Assembly (NCBI RefSeq): GCF_000372405.1
Contig: NZ_AQVC01000026.1
Span: 1-33,626 of the forward strand
Direction of reading: 5' to 3'
Length of the DNA: 33,626 bases
Origin: Porphyromonas somerae DSM 23386
Lineage (GTDB): Bacteria > Bacteroidota > Bacteroidia > Bacteroidales > Porphyromonadaceae
The position numbers and the translations under genes were made by a program. The notes beneath the pieces are model-generated. The model was not told where the DNA came from. It did no database searches and saw only the letters and a program-made list of their open reading frames with translations. Below are positions 14,240 through 23,589 of this stretch, in pieces (within the stretch, counting starts at the first letter, position 1; every line of letters starts with the position of its first letter).

Positions 14240-16993
14240 ATGGATGCAAGGCAGTATTTGATTATAGATTTGGAAAGAAGAGGTGATAAGCAAATGTTTA
14301 TCACCGAACAAGTTGCATCTATAAAGAGAAACGAAAATGGTTATTGGGCAGTTATATTTAGAACTTCTCCACGTGTTTTTCAATACAATCCAGCTCGCTT
14401 ACTCTGCTTAACACAACCAGAGGTGGTAGACATAGATAATAAAGGACTGTATATAAATAATAAGCGTATTACTGGTATCGCTGAATTACTTCGATTCTCA
14501 GATCATAATCTCAGCTTTTATCGTATAACCTATACCAATGGTTATGCCGAAAGCCTTGAGGACAAGAATGTATATATTACCCGTACACCTATAAATGAGT
14601 GTGGCAGATCGACATGGGGTTATCTCAATAAGCTTGCCGAAGAGACGGGACTTTGTGATGAGGAGGGAAATAACGTTCTATCAAAAGGGTATAGCTTGAT
14701 AGACTTAAAGCGAGACAATGTTCCTCTTGCTCAATACCTTGGGAATAAGAAAAAGTTGGCAACTTATTCATTACCAAAGCAAGTCTATTACCCTTTCGGA
14801 TGTAATGCAAGCCAAAAGAGTGCGGTAGAGGCTGCTTTGACTAATCAAGTCAGTATTATCCAAGGACCTCCGGGTACAGGGAAAACACAGACTATTCTTA
14901 ATATCATTGCTAATTTGCTTTTAGCGGATAAGAGTGTATTGGTCGTTTCCAACAACAACTCCGCAGTTGCTAATGTAGCAGAGAAACTGGAAAAAGAAGG
15001 GCTAGGCTTTATCGTTGCCCAGTTGGGTAATGCAGAAAATAAAAAATCCTTTATTGACCAACAAGTTCCATTTTATCCTAATATGGAGGGATGGCTGATA
15101 AATGATTTATCCACGATGAAGAAGGTAGCTAAGGAGTCTCTTAAGACAGTATCACAGGGCTTTGATGACCAGACAAATCAGGCAAAACTCAAGGCGGAGT
15201 ATCAAGCTTTGATGACAGAGAAATACTATAGTGATTCGCAAAATGGTATTCACTCATTGAATACGGAGTGGTTATATCGTAAGCCTTCTAAAAAGCTGAT
15301 GAAATTACTCACGCTTATCCAGTTAATGGAAGAGCAATCAAGGAAACCTAACCTTTGGTTTAGAATGAAATGGTCATTTGTCCTTGGTGTGCGGATGTTC
15401 TCTTTCTTGAAGAACGATATATCCCAAGTGACTGAAAGCTTACAAAAGGGATATTACAATAGTCGAAAAGCAGAGATCCAAAATGAGCTTAGTCAAATCT
15501 CCAGTAGGTTAGCTTCTATTGATCTCCACAATAGCGTGAAAACACTGACAAGTTCTTCACTACAGTTGCTTAAAGATAAAATGGCTCAACGCTACAAAGG
15601 TGGGAGACGACAGCTGTTTTCCTATACAGATTTCAAGAGCAGGACAGAAGCATTCTTAAAAGAGTACCCAATTGTACTGAGCAGTACATATAAGTCAAAC
15701 TCCAACATTAGCCCAGACTATGTGTTTGACTATGTGATAATGGACGAAGCTTCGCAGGTGGATATTAAGACTGGAGCTTTAGCTTTATCTAGTGCAACAA
15801 ATGCGGTAATCGTTGGTGATGACAAGCAACTACCCAATGTGGTGAGTCAAGAAGAGGCACTTGCTTTTAATGCAATACAGAGTTGTTATAATGTGCCTGA
15901 TTGCTACAATGCAGTGACACATAGCTTCTTACAATCTTGCACAGAAATATTCAAGGATGCACCCACTACATTGCTGCGAGAGCATTATCGTTGTCATCCG
16001 AAGATTATTGAGTTCTGCAACCAGCGTTTTTACGATAGTGAACTTATTACTATGACTAATGATTCCAACGAAAGTGAAGTATTAAAGGTGGTACGGACTG
16101 TAGAAGGTAATCATGCACGTGGACGATTCAATCAAAGAGAAGTTGATGTCATAGTACAAGAGGTGTTGCCAAAATATACAGATAAGGGGAGTGTGGGGAT
16201 TATTACTCCATATCGTGATCAAGCAGATGCTATCAATCTGAGACTAGGGCAGGATATTGCAAGCACAGTGCATAAGTATCAAGGACGTGAATGCGATACC
16301 ATTATTATGAGCATGGTGGATAATGCCCCATCAGCATTCTCCGATGACTCTAATTTGCTCAATGTGGCCATCTCACGAGCTAAGACACATCTCTGTATTG
16401 TTTGCACAGGTAACGATTTTCCAGAGGACACTAATTTGCATCAACTTATTGATTACATTCAGTACAATAACTTTGAGGTAGTTGATAGCAAACTACATTC
16501 GGTGTTTGACATTCTCTACCAACAATATACAGCTGAGAGACTAGCCTATGAGGCAGACCATCCGAAAGTGTCAGAATACCTTTCAGAGAACCTCGTGTAC
16601 AATACTTTAACACAAGCCTTGAAAGAGCTAGAGTTACATAATTTATCTGTTGTATGTCACTATCCTCTTTCAAAACTAATCTCAAGTTGGTCAGTTCTGA
16701 ATGAAGAAGAACAAACCTTTGCAAAAAGCCCCTTTGCTCATATTGATTTTCTAATCTATAATAATATCACCAAGCGACCACAGATGGCGATTGAAGTAGA
16801 TGGGTGGCACTTTCACAAGGAAAGTTCTGTTCAAGAAGTGCGAGACAAACTTAAAGATAGTATTCTCTACAAGTACGATCTTCCTTTATATCGTATTTCT
16901 ACAACAGATACTATAACAATAAATAGCATTAAAAAACAACTAGAAGAAAATCTGGTAAATAAGGCTATATCGCAACAAAGTACTGGAATGTAA
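14240..16993 (+). CDS. SF1 (UPF1/DNA2-like) helicase with C-terminal nuclease-like domain
   Basis: A 917-residue cytosolic protein. An N-terminal domain of about 180 residues has no motif I know. The helicase core follows: Walker A GPPGTGKT (209-216), motif II DEAS (502-505), motif III GDDKQLP (526-532), motif IV region REHYRCHP (580-587), motif V HKYQGREC (678-685) and motif VI NVAISRAKTHL (708-718). All key residues are intact. About 235 residues, partly helical, separate Walker A from the DEAS region. The C-terminal part (about 790-895) has HIDFLIY (Asp836), IEVDGWHFH (Glu852, Asp854) and RDKLKDSILYKYDLPLYRI, the layout of DUF2726-like or PD-(D/E)XK nuclease domains. Base composition is lower in GC (37% and 42% in two lines I counted, against 50% in a lepA line). 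The gene lies next to a transposase remnant and repeats, so horizontal transfer is likely. A role in phage or plasmid defence is possible; DNA repair is the alternative. Confidence 0.9.
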   Translation: MDARQYLIIDLERRGDKQMFITEQVASIKRNENGYWAVIFRTSPRVFQYNPARLLCLTQPEVVDIDNKGLYINNKRITGIAELLRFSDHNLSFYRITYTNGYAESLEDKNVYITRTPINECGRSTWGYLNKLAEETGLCDEEGNNVLSKGYSLIDLKRDNVPLAQYLGNKKKLATYSLPKQVYYPFGCNASQKSAVEAALTNQVSIIQGPPGTGKTQTILNIIANLLLADKSVLVVSNNNSAVANVAEKLEKEGLGFIVAQLGNAENKKSFIDQQVPFYPNMEGWLINDLSTMKKVAKESLKTVSQGFDDQTNQAKLKAEYQALMTEKYYSDSQNGIHSLNTEWLYRKPSKKLMKLLTLIQLMEEQSRKPNLWFRMKWSFVLGVRMFSFLKNDISQVTESLQKGYYNSRKAEIQNELSQISSRLASIDLHNSVKTLTSSSLQLLKDKMAQRYKGGRRQLFSYTDFKSRTEAFLKEYPIVLSSTYKSNSNISPDYVFDYVIMDEASQVDIKTGALALSSATNAVIVGDDKQLPNVVSQEEALAFNAIQSCYNVPDCYNAVTHSFLQSCTEIFKDAPTTLLREHYRCHPKIIEFCNQRFYDSELITMTNDSNESEVLKVVRTVEGNHARGRFNQREVDVIVQEVLPKYTDKGSVGIITPYRDQADAINLRLGQDIASTVHKYQGRECDTIIMSMVDNAPSAFSDDSNLLNVAISRAKTHLCIVCTGNDFPEDTNLHQLIDYIQYNNFEVVDSKLHSVFDILYQQYTAERLAYEADHPKVSEYLSENLVYNTLTQALKELELHNLSVVCHYPLSKLISSWSVLNEEEQTFAKSPFAHIDFLIYNNITKRPQMAIEVDGWHFHKESSVQEVRDKLKDSILYKYDLPLYRISTTDTITINSIKKQLEENLVNKAISQQSTGM

Positions 16994-17068
16994 CAAACAA
17001 GCTAAAAGATCAGATTTCACCTCAATTCCGCAGGCTGAGTTTTTATTGCTTTAGTCGGGTATTATTGA

Positions 17069-17110
17069 AGAATATTGCACGAAGAGCCATTCTCCAAATA
17101 TGCAACAGTC
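17069..17110 (+). repeat. Short remnant of the GTTGCACGAAGG repeat family
   Basis: ATTGCACGAAG near 17074-17084 is followed by GCCATTCTC and then TGCAACAGTC (17101-17110). This matches the outer ends of copy 1 and the 13341-13357 fragment, with the interior missing. It marks the downstream side of the helicase gene. The rest of 16994-17235 shows no gene. Confidence 0.55.
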
Positions 17111-17235
17111 ACCAGATGTGTAACGATAACGCATATTAGAGGTACTTGCTTATCAACGATCGACCCGTTCCAATGATTTTGCGAAGGTGGGTGGAGGGGC
17201 AGTAAGCTCCCATCGTCAATGAGCTATCACTGAGG

Positions 17236-18606
17236 TTAGAGGTGCTGCTGGTGGAGCCAATTGAGGAGGGTGGAGAGGGCTTCTAAGGAGAAGCCTGGGG
17301 GCAGGAAAAGGTACTCGCTGGGGTGCCCACTATTGGCGGGGATAAAGAGGTGATTGAGCCCCTCAAGCTCTTTCACGGTGACAGTTGGGGAGGAGGTCGC
17401 AAGGCTCCTTATCTGTGACAAGTTTCGTTTCGCTTCCACCTGCATATCCTTACTTCCATTGAGGGCTAGGATTGGACAGGTAATTCGCGGGAGATAGATT
17501 GAGGGATCAGTCCTCAAAAATCCTTTATAGAATGGTGTTGAGATAGCTCCAATCATATTTCGTCGGTACTTCTCACTTTGGACCACTCGCTCAGTCTCTA
17601 TTCGTCGCTCCTCCTTCACTAGTGGCAACACTCTATCAAAGTACTCAGCAATCAGCAGTGAATCACTCGCTCTGCTAGTAGAGTGGTAAGCTATCTTACC
17701 AAATAGTTCCTCCGTCACCTGCCCAAAAGCATCCCATTTATCAGGCTCAATCAGATCCGCCATCATCACCTGATTCTGAAAGACAATCGTCTCTATACCA
17801 TTCACCCCAGGAGCCGCCAAAAGCACTATAAAGTCAACGAGTGAAGGTGAATCAGCAGCCACCATCTGTGCTAGCAGCCCTCCTTCGCTATGTCCTATCA
17901 CCCCCACCTTTTGATACTTACCTTGCGAATGAAGATAGGTGAGAGCGGCCTCCACATCCACCTCAAAATCGGAGAGCATCGAGGCATTAAATACACCCGT
18001 AGAGCGCCCCACCCCTCGCTTATCATACCTTAGCACGGCATAACCCTCACGAGTAAGGTAGTCGGCAATATCATAGAGAGGCTTATGAGGACCAATCTTA
18101 CTATCCCGATCATTCGGTCCACTACCAGCTACCAAGAGGATCGCCGTGGTGGCACTGCCCTCCAACGGCTCTGTAAGCGTACCCGAAAGCACCACTTCGT
18201 CCGAAGGAATCGCCACCTCACTCGCATGGTAAGAAAGCTTCTCATCCTCCTTTATATACTCCCCTCTTACAAGAGTAAGCGGAGCGAATAGTCCTCTTTG
18301 GGCAAAAAGCCCCTTGATCGTATCCCCTTGCAAAGTTCCTTGAAACCTAGCCCCTATCGACTCACTCTGCCATCGCACCATTAGAGAATCGGGCTGAAAA
18401 ACAAACTCATCCACCACTATCCCCTCGGCATTTTGGTCGGGACTATCCAATGACGCCCGATACCCCTCAGCTGTTTCGGAGACATGTAGCACCAAAGGCA
18501 ATGCATAAGTGGGCGACACCCGCAAATCACCGTGCCAACTACCGACCACTTGGGCATGACACGTCATAGCCCAAAGCGTCAAAGTAAAAAATAATGTCCA
18601 TCTCAT
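17236..18606 (-). CDS. Secreted alpha/beta hydrolase (serine hydrolase)
   Basis: Read from the ATG at 18606, this is 456 residues with a Sec signal peptide (MRWTLFFTLTLWAMTCHA, cleavage before QVVG). Residues 20-120 form a beta-rich domain of unknown role. The alpha/beta-hydrolase domain follows with AGSGPNDRDS, the RYDKRGVGRS loop, nucleophile Ser240 in GHSEGG, Asp387 in NGSKDMQ and His419 in GLNHLF, a complete triad. Such proteins act as esterases or peptidases in the periplasm, and the substrate is unknown. A longer frame from a TTG at 18639 exists, but that codon overlaps the -7 box at 18637-18644, so I reject it. The gene is alone and diverges from lepA. Confidence 0.92.
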   Translation of the reverse strand: MRWTLFFTLTLWAMTCHAQVVGSWHGDLRVSPTYALPLVLHVSETAEGYRASLDSPDQNAEGIVVDEFVFQPDSLMVRWQSESIGARFQGTLQGDTIKGLFAQRGLFAPLTLVRGEYIKEDEKLSYHASEVAIPSDEVVLSGTLTEPLEGSATTAILLVAGSGPNDRDSKIGPHKPLYDIADYLTREGYAVLRYDKRGVGRSTGVFNASMLSDFEVDVEAALTYLHSQGKYQKVGVIGHSEGGLLAQMVAADSPSLVDFIVLLAAPGVNGIETIVFQNQVMMADLIEPDKWDAFGQVTEELFGKIAYHSTSRASDSLLIAEYFDRVLPLVKEERRIETERVVQSEKYRRNMIGAISTPFYKGFLRTDPSIYLPRITCPILALNGSKDMQVEAKRNLSQIRSLATSSPTVTVKELEGLNHLFIPANSGHPSEYLFLPPGFSLEALSTLLNWLHQQHL

Positions 18607-18636
18607 AATAGTGCAATGTAACTGGTTAACTATCAA

Positions 18637-18644
18637 CAAATATA
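18637..18644 (-). promoter_or_regulatory. -7 box (TATATTTG) of the alpha/beta hydrolase gene
   Basis: On the minus strand the box reads TATATTTG, a perfect TAnnTTTG. It lies 30 bases upstream of the ATG at 18606. No clear -33 TTTG is found. Its position rules out a translation start at 18639. Confidence 0.65.
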
Positions 18645-18685
18645 AACAGAATAATCGACATCCATCATCGTAGTACCACCATATC

Positions 18686-18885
18686 CAGGGGTTACGCGTT
18701 AGAAGAAGACGAGTGAAAAAAGCCAGCTACAATAGGGTCAGAAAGGGTCCTTTACAACCAACTGAAATTCAATGCCATACGAAATCGTTTACCGAGATGC
18801 AACTAAGCAATCGGCGAGTTGCAACTAAGCAATTGCTGAGATGCAACAAAGCAAATGCTTAGTTGCATCTCGAGTTTTTCCCACT
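18686..18885. repeat. TIR-like motif plus 22-bp-period palindromic array B
   Basis: CAGGGGTTACGCGTT at 18686-18700 matches the terminal repeat of the 30-kb element. The block CTTTACAACC...ATTCAAT...CGTTTACCGAG (18750-18795) matches that of array A. Four cores follow at 18796 (GATGCAAC), 18818 (GTTGCAAC), 18840 (GATGCAAC) and 18862 (GTTGCATC), exactly 22 bases apart. The outer arms CGAGATGCAACTAAGC and GCTTAGTTGCATCTCG are perfect complements, so the change in core 1 is matched in core 4. The array lies between divergent genes, so it is not a terminator. To its right are a GCGATGG/CCATCGC hairpin (18917-18943) and a TCCGTC/GACGGA hairpin (18948-18983). Confidence 0.85.
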
Positions 18886-19066
18886 CACATAGAGATTCAT
18901 AGAGCTGCCTCCTAGTGCGATGGTGAGTACTCGAGTCCATCGCTCTGTCCGTCAGCATGAGTTGCTACTTCCATTGCGACGGATTGAAGCGATACGTTAC
19001 TCGTGAAATGCCTTGCAATGATTGAGTAGCAGTGGGACAGTGGAGTGTGATTCGTCTCTTTTTTAT

Positions 19067-19074
19067 TATCTTTG
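19067..19074 (+). promoter_or_regulatory. -7 box (TATCTTTG) of lepA-dnaB
   Basis: TATCTTTG matches TAnnTTTG and lies 27 bases before the lepA ATG at 19102. The -33 region has no good TTTG. Confidence 0.6.
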
Positions 19075-19101
19075 TAGGTAAATACTAGTAAGAGGATTTA
19101 T

Positions 19102-20889
19102 ATGAATCATATTCGAAATTTCTGTATCATAGCGCATATTGACCACGGCAAGAGCACTTTGGCGGACCGTCTTCTGGAGTATACCAATACAGTGGGGGCT
19201 AAGGATGCACAAGATCAATTGCTGGACAGCATGGACTTGGAGCGGGAGCGTGGTATTACAATCAAGAGCCATGCGATACAGATGGACTATAATTATAAAG
19301 GGGAACAATATACACTGAACCTTATTGATACTCCGGGGCACGTGGACTTCTCGTATGAGGTGAGCCGTTCGATTGCTGCCTGCGAGGGGGCTCTGCTGAT
19401 CGTGGATGCTTCGCAAGGGGTACAGGCGCAGACGATCTCCAACCTCTATATGGCGATGGAGCACGACCTGACGATTATCCCGGTGCTGAATAAGATAGAC
19501 CTCCCGAGTGCTATGCCTGAGGAGATGACGGAGGAGCTGGTCAATCTACTGGGGTGTGACGAGGAGGAGATTATCCGTGCCAGTGGCAAGACGGGTGAGG
19601 GAGTGGAGGAGATTTTGGCAGCGATTATCGAACGTATTGAGCCACCTAAGGGTGATCCAAAGGCGCCTCTGCAATGCTTGATCTTTGACTCTGTCTTTAA
19701 CCCTTACCGTGGCATCATTGCCTATTACAAGGTGGTAAATGGCTCGATCAAGACGGGCGACCATGTGAAGTTTGTAGCTACCGGCAAGGAGTACGATGCC
19801 GATGAGGTGGGTATCCTACGACTGGATATGGTGCCTAGAAAGGAGATCAAGACGGGCGATGTAGGCTATATCATCTCGGGGATCAAGACCTCTCGCGAGG
19901 TGAAGGTGGGGGATACCATTACCCATGTAGAGGAAGGAGCGAAGGAGGGGATTGCTGGCTTTGAGGAGGTGAAGCCGATGGTCTTTGCAGGAGTTTATCC
20001 GATTGAGACAGATGAATTTGAAAACCTCCGCACATCGCTGGAGAAGTTGCAGCTGAATGATGCTTCGCTCACCTTTCAGCCAGAGAGCTCTGCCGCCCTT
20101 GGCTTTGGCTTTCGCTGTGGTTTCCTAGGGCTGTTGCACATGGAGATTGTGCAGGAGCGACTGGAGAGGGAGTATGATATGAGTGTGATCACGACGGTGC
20201 CCAATGTCTCTTATCACGTACACACCAAAAAGGGGCAGAATATTGAGGTGCACAACCCTTCGGGTCTGCCAGATATTGCTGAGATTGACTATATTGAGGA
20301 GCCTGTGATACGTGCTTCGGTGATCACCACGACCGACTATATTGGTCCGATAATGACCCTTTGCCTAGGCAAGCGTGGCACGCTGGTGCGACAGGATTAT
20401 CTCTTTGGCAATCGAGTGGAGCTGATCTACGACCTCCCTTTGGGCGAAATTGTGATCGACTTCTATGACCGTCTGAAGAGTGTCTCACGTGGATATGCCT
20501 CCTTTGACTACCACGTGAATGGATTTCAGCAATCTAAATTGGTGAAGGTGGATATCCTACTCAATGGGGAGTCGGTGGATGCCCTCTCGATACTCACGCA
20601 CGTGGATAATGCCCAAGGAATGGGTAGGCGGATGTGTGAAAAGCTGAAGGAGCTGATACCACGGCAGCAGTTTGACATCGCTGTGCAAGCAGCTATCGGG
20701 GCAAAGATCATTGCCCGTGAGACGATAAAGGCGGTGCGTAAGGATGTGACAGCGAAGTGCTACGGTGGTGATATTTCGCGTAAGCGAAAGCTACTGGAGA
20801 AGCAGAAGGAGGGTAAGAAGCGAATGAAGCAGGTAGGTAATGTGGAGGTGCCACAAAAGGCCTTCTTGGCAGTATTGAAACTAGACTAA
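19102..20889 (+). CDS. lepA: Elongation factor 4 (LepA)
   Basis: A ribosome-associated translational GTPase (595 residues, normal length) that can back-translocate stalled ribosomes and is linked to ribosome assembly. The G domain is intact: P-loop AHIDHGKST, switch region [22 protein letters not shown] and NKIDLPSA. The LepA-specific C-terminal end is clear ([20 protein letters not shown] and [20 protein letters not shown]). The ATG at 19102 is the only sensible start before the P-loop. It is the first gene of a two-gene unit with dnaB, which starts 11 bases downstream. Identification is secure. Confidence 0.98.
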   Translation: MNHIRNFCIIAHIDHGKSTLADRLLEYTNTVGAKDAQDQLLDSMDLERERGITIKSHAIQMDYNYKGEQYTLNLIDTPGHVDFSYEVSRSIAACEGALLIVDASQGVQAQTISNLYMAMEHDLTIIPVLNKIDLPSAMPEEMTEELVNLLGCDEEEIIRASGKTGEGVEEILAAIIERIEPPKGDPKAPLQCLIFDSVFNPYRGIIAYYKVVNGSIKTGDHVKFVATGKEYDADEVGILRLDMVPRKEIKTGDVGYIISGIKTSREVKVGDTITHVEEGAKEGIAGFEEVKPMVFAGVYPIETDEFENLRTSLEKLQLNDASLTFQPESSAALGFGFRCGFLGLLHMEIVQERLEREYDMSVITTVPNVSYHVHTKKGQNIEVHNPSGLPDIAEIDYIEEPVIRASVITTTDYIGPIMTLCLGKRGTLVRQDYLFGNRVELIYDLPLGEIVIDFYDRLKSVSRGYASFDYHVNGFQQSKLVKVDILLNGESVDALSILTHVDNAQGMGRRMCEKLKELIPRQQFDIAVQAAIGAKIIARETIKAVRKDVTAKCYGGDISRKRKLLEKQKEGKKRMKQVGNVEVPQKAFLAVLKLD

Positions 20890-20900
20890 AGGAGGTGCCT

Positions 20901-22451
20901 ATGAGTGTGGAGCAATATACAACTGCCGCGTATGACTACGGTGATCTAGAGGGGGGCAAGATCCTGAAGACCAAAGGAATTGCTAAGGAGCTGGGGAAAG
21001 GGGTCCCTCCCAATAATATTGAGGTGGAGCAGCTGGTGCTGGGTGCCCTTATCCTGGAGCGAGATGCCTTTCCTCTGGTGGGGGAGATCTTGACGCCCGA
21101 CTGCTTTTATGACACAAAGAACCGCTATGTGTTTGAGGCAATACGTCAGCTTGCCCTAGAAGAGAAGCCGATCGATGCACAGACCGTGGTGGAGCAGCTA
21201 AAGCTAATGGATAAGTTATCGGTGACGAATGGCTTGGTCTATGTAGCGGAGCTGGCTTCGCTAGTGAATAGCACGGCTCACCTAGAGTTTCACGCTCGCC
21301 TGCTATTTGATAAAAAGATACAGCGCGACCTCATCTCCTTTGGTAATGATGTGATCGGCAATGCCTTTGACGAGACGATTCCGATCACCGACACCATGCA
21401 AGATGCCGAGCAACAGCTCTTTGAAATCACCCAAGGGACTGATAGCAATGAGGTGGTGCCTATCGGAGATATTGTGCCAAAGATTATCCAAAAAATGAAT
21501 GACCTCGCTTCTGGTACGGCGGATGCACACGGGGTCCCTTCGGGCTTCCCTGAGATAGATGAGATTACTTTTGGCTGGCACCCTTCAGACTTGGTGATTA
21601 TTGCTGCACGTCCAGCGATGGGAAAGACCGCTTTTGTCCTCTCCATGGCACGCAACATCGCGGTGGAGCACAAAACTCCTGTGGCAATATTTAGCCTAGA
21701 GATGAGCGAGGATCAGTTGGCGAACCGACTGGTGGTGAACCATACAGAGATTCCCAATGATGACATCAAGAGGGGCAACCTTACTCCTCAGCAAATGGCC
21801 ACTCTAGAGCAGAGAATTGGCACCCTCGAGCAGGCACCTCTGTATATTGATGATACGGCGGGGCTATCGGTATTTGACCTCCGAAGCAAAGCACGCCGAT
21901 TGGTTCGTCAGAATGGCGTGAAGGTGGTGATTATTGACTACCTCCAGCTGATGACGGCTAGTGGCATCAAAAGCAATGCCAATCGTGAGCAGGAGGTGAG
22001 TACCGTATCGCGCTCGCTGAAGCAATTAGCTAAGGAGCTCAATATCACGGTGATTGCCCTCTCGCAGCTTAATCGTGGAGTGGAGAATAGGCCTAAGGAG
22101 GGAAAGCGACCTCAGCTCTCCGACCTCCGTGAGTCGGGAGCGATAGAGCAGGATGCCGATATGGTCTGCTTTCTTCACCGCCCCGAGTACTACGGCATTA
22201 TGGAGGATGAGGAAGGGCGGAGCATGAAGGGGATGGCGGAGTTTATCATCGCCAAGCACCGTAATGGTCGCGTAGATACCGTATTGCTACGCTTCATTGA
22301 TACCATCATCAAGTTTGCAAGTAGCCAAGGGATGCACTTTGCACAGAATGGCACTACTTTTGATAGCAAGATGAACCACCCCTCTACTTCAATGACCCAG
22401 GAACAAGACCCTCTAGCTAGTGATGCTCCAAATACAGGCTTCACCATCTAG
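20901..22451 (+). CDS. dnaB: Replicative DNA helicase DnaB
   Basis: The hexameric 5'-3' helicase that unwinds DNA at the replication fork. From the ATG at 20901 it has 516 residues. An N-terminal DnaB domain (PPNNIEVEQLVLGALILERD) leads to the RecA-like motor with Walker A ARPAMGKTAF, the SLEMS segment, Walker B VVIIDYLQLM and SQLNRGVENR with DLRESGAIEQDADM at the end of the core. The C-terminus is an unstructured tail. I chose 20901 because GGAGG at 20891-20895 is correctly spaced before it; an upstream GTG at 20895 overlaps that site. The gene follows lepA by 11 bases. It has no intein or frameshift. Confidence 0.97.
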   Translation: MSVEQYTTAAYDYGDLEGGKILKTKGIAKELGKGVPPNNIEVEQLVLGALILERDAFPLVGEILTPDCFYDTKNRYVFEAIRQLALEEKPIDAQTVVEQLKLMDKLSVTNGLVYVAELASLVNSTAHLEFHARLLFDKKIQRDLISFGNDVIGNAFDETIPITDTMQDAEQQLFEITQGTDSNEVVPIGDIVPKIIQKMNDLASGTADAHGVPSGFPEIDEITFGWHPSDLVIIAARPAMGKTAFVLSMARNIAVEHKTPVAIFSLEMSEDQLANRLVVNHTEIPNDDIKRGNLTPQQMATLEQRIGTLEQAPLYIDDTAGLSVFDLRSKARRLVRQNGVKVVIIDYLQLMTASGIKSNANREQEVSTVSRSLKQLAKELNITVIALSQLNRGVENRPKEGKRPQLSDLRESGAIEQDADMVCFLHRPEYYGIMEDEEGRSMKGMAEFIIAKHRNGRVDTVLLRFIDTIIKFASSQGMHFAQNGTTFDSKMNHPSTSMTQEQDPLASDAPNTGFTI

Positions 22452-22480
22452 TTTTTCTCGGGAATATCACTAAAAATAGT

Positions 22481-22488
22481 TACCTTTG
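22481..22488 (+). promoter_or_regulatory. -7 box (TACCTTTG) of the DHOD-like/holB/porin/ABC-F unit
   Basis: TACCTTTG matches TAnnTTTG and lies 39 bases before the ATG at 22528. No exact -33 TTTG is present, though the region is T-rich. Confidence 0.55.
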
Positions 22489-22527
22489 TGAGAGAAAGAA
22501 AACCAAAGACCAAAACTAATAAATATT

Positions 22528-23574
22528 ATGGCAGATCTATCCACACTATACGCACAGAAACTGAGGCTAAAGAGCCCTTTTATCGTAGCTAGCTCGGGAC
22601 TTACTAAAGATATCCGACAGATACAACAGTTGGAAAAGGCTGGGGCAGGAGCCATTGTGCTCAAGTCAATCTTTGAGGAGCAGATAGAGCAGGAGATAAC
22701 TAAGATGACCGATGAGAGTGTCGGTGGTTATCACGACTCTACGGCAATGGACTACCTTCAGCACTATGTGAAGGGGCACGCACTGAAGACGCATATCGAC
22801 CTTATTAAGGAGGCAAAACGATGCATTACAGCACCGATAATTGCTAGTGTCAATGCCTACAAGTCGGATAGCTGGGTGGAGTATGCACAGGAGCTGATCG
22901 AGGCTGGCGCCAATGCTCTGGAGTGCAATGTAATGAGGATTGAGAGCAAGGTGGCTCAGCCTTGGGGCGCTTCGGAGGAGGACCTGATTCAAATGGTACG
23001 CTCTCTGCGTAAGCAAATGGAGGATACCCCTATCATCATCAAGCTAAGTAAGTACTATACGAATATCATTCGCCTTTGTCGCGACCTTAAGCTCGCAGGG
23101 GCTGATGGGGTGGTGCTCTTCAATCGCACCTTCATGCCCGATATTGATATTGAGAAGGAGAAGATCACGGTGGGTTCGGTGCTGAGCCATGAGGGCTCTT
23201 ATTCCGATACGCTTCGCTATGCAGCATTGGTGCGTGGGGCAGTGCCTGAGCTTTCGATCGCTCTCTCCAATGGGCCACGCAATGGCGAGGATCTTGTGAA
23301 GGGACTCCTTTCAGGAGCTGATGGGGTGCAATTTGCTTCGGCACTTTATAAGGGTGGAGCAGAGGTGATCCGTGAGGCGAATCAATTCCTTTCCGACTGG
23401 ATGGATCGTAAGCAGTACCACCATATCAATGAGTTTAAGGGTAAGCTAGCAGCCACTCGTGTAGACCACGCTACGATGTACCAGAGAAGCCAATTTATGC
23501 GCTACTATGCGAGCGAAGATGCCAATCCTACCCAAGTAACCAACCTAGGGCGACCAGACTACTCACAACTATAA
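22528..23574 (+). CDS. Dihydroorotate dehydrogenase-like flavoprotein
   Basis: A 348-residue TIM-barrel protein of the DHOD superfamily, probably FMN-binding. It opens with LKSPFIVASSGLTKDI and has APIIASVNAYKS, NALECNVM, PIIIKLSKYY, AGADGVVLFNR, IALSNGPRNGEDLVKGLLSG and AGADGVQ-type phosphate-binding sequence near the end (SGADGVQFASALYKGG). True class 1 DHODs share the scaffold but are usually shorter and have a clear active-site Cys/Ser loop, which I cannot place here. The 'DHOD-like' paralogue is therefore more likely than pyrD itself. It starts a run of four closely spaced genes (15 bases to holB). Confidence 0.85.
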   Translation: MADLSTLYAQKLRLKSPFIVASSGLTKDIRQIQQLEKAGAGAIVLKSIFEEQIEQEITKMTDESVGGYHDSTAMDYLQHYVKGHALKTHIDLIKEAKRCITAPIIASVNAYKSDSWVEYAQELIEAGANALECNVMRIESKVAQPWGASEEDLIQMVRSLRKQMEDTPIIIKLSKYYTNIIRLCRDLKLAGADGVVLFNRTFMPDIDIEKEKITVGSVLSHEGSYSDTLRYAALVRGAVPELSIALSNGPRNGEDLVKGLLSGADGVQFASALYKGGAEVIREANQFLSDWMDRKQYHHINEFKGKLAATRVDHATMYQRSQFMRYYASEDANPTQVTNLGRPDYSQL

Positions 23575-23589
23575 GATAGAGTACTCCCT

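Noticed and set aside
14072-14383. 103-residue minus-strand open frame over the start of the helicase gene
   Set aside because: It overlaps the well-supported helicase gene, has no recognisable motif, and the helicase N-terminus reads on through it.
12421-17235. Integrated phage or conjugative element
   Set aside because: No integrase, structural, replication or transfer genes are present; only one accessory gene, one regulator, a transposase relic and small repeats.
22528-23574. Call as pyrD (true dihydroorotate dehydrogenase)
   Set aside because: The barrel matches the superfamily, but the active-site loop of class 1 DHODs cannot be placed, and the DHOD-like paralogue fits better.
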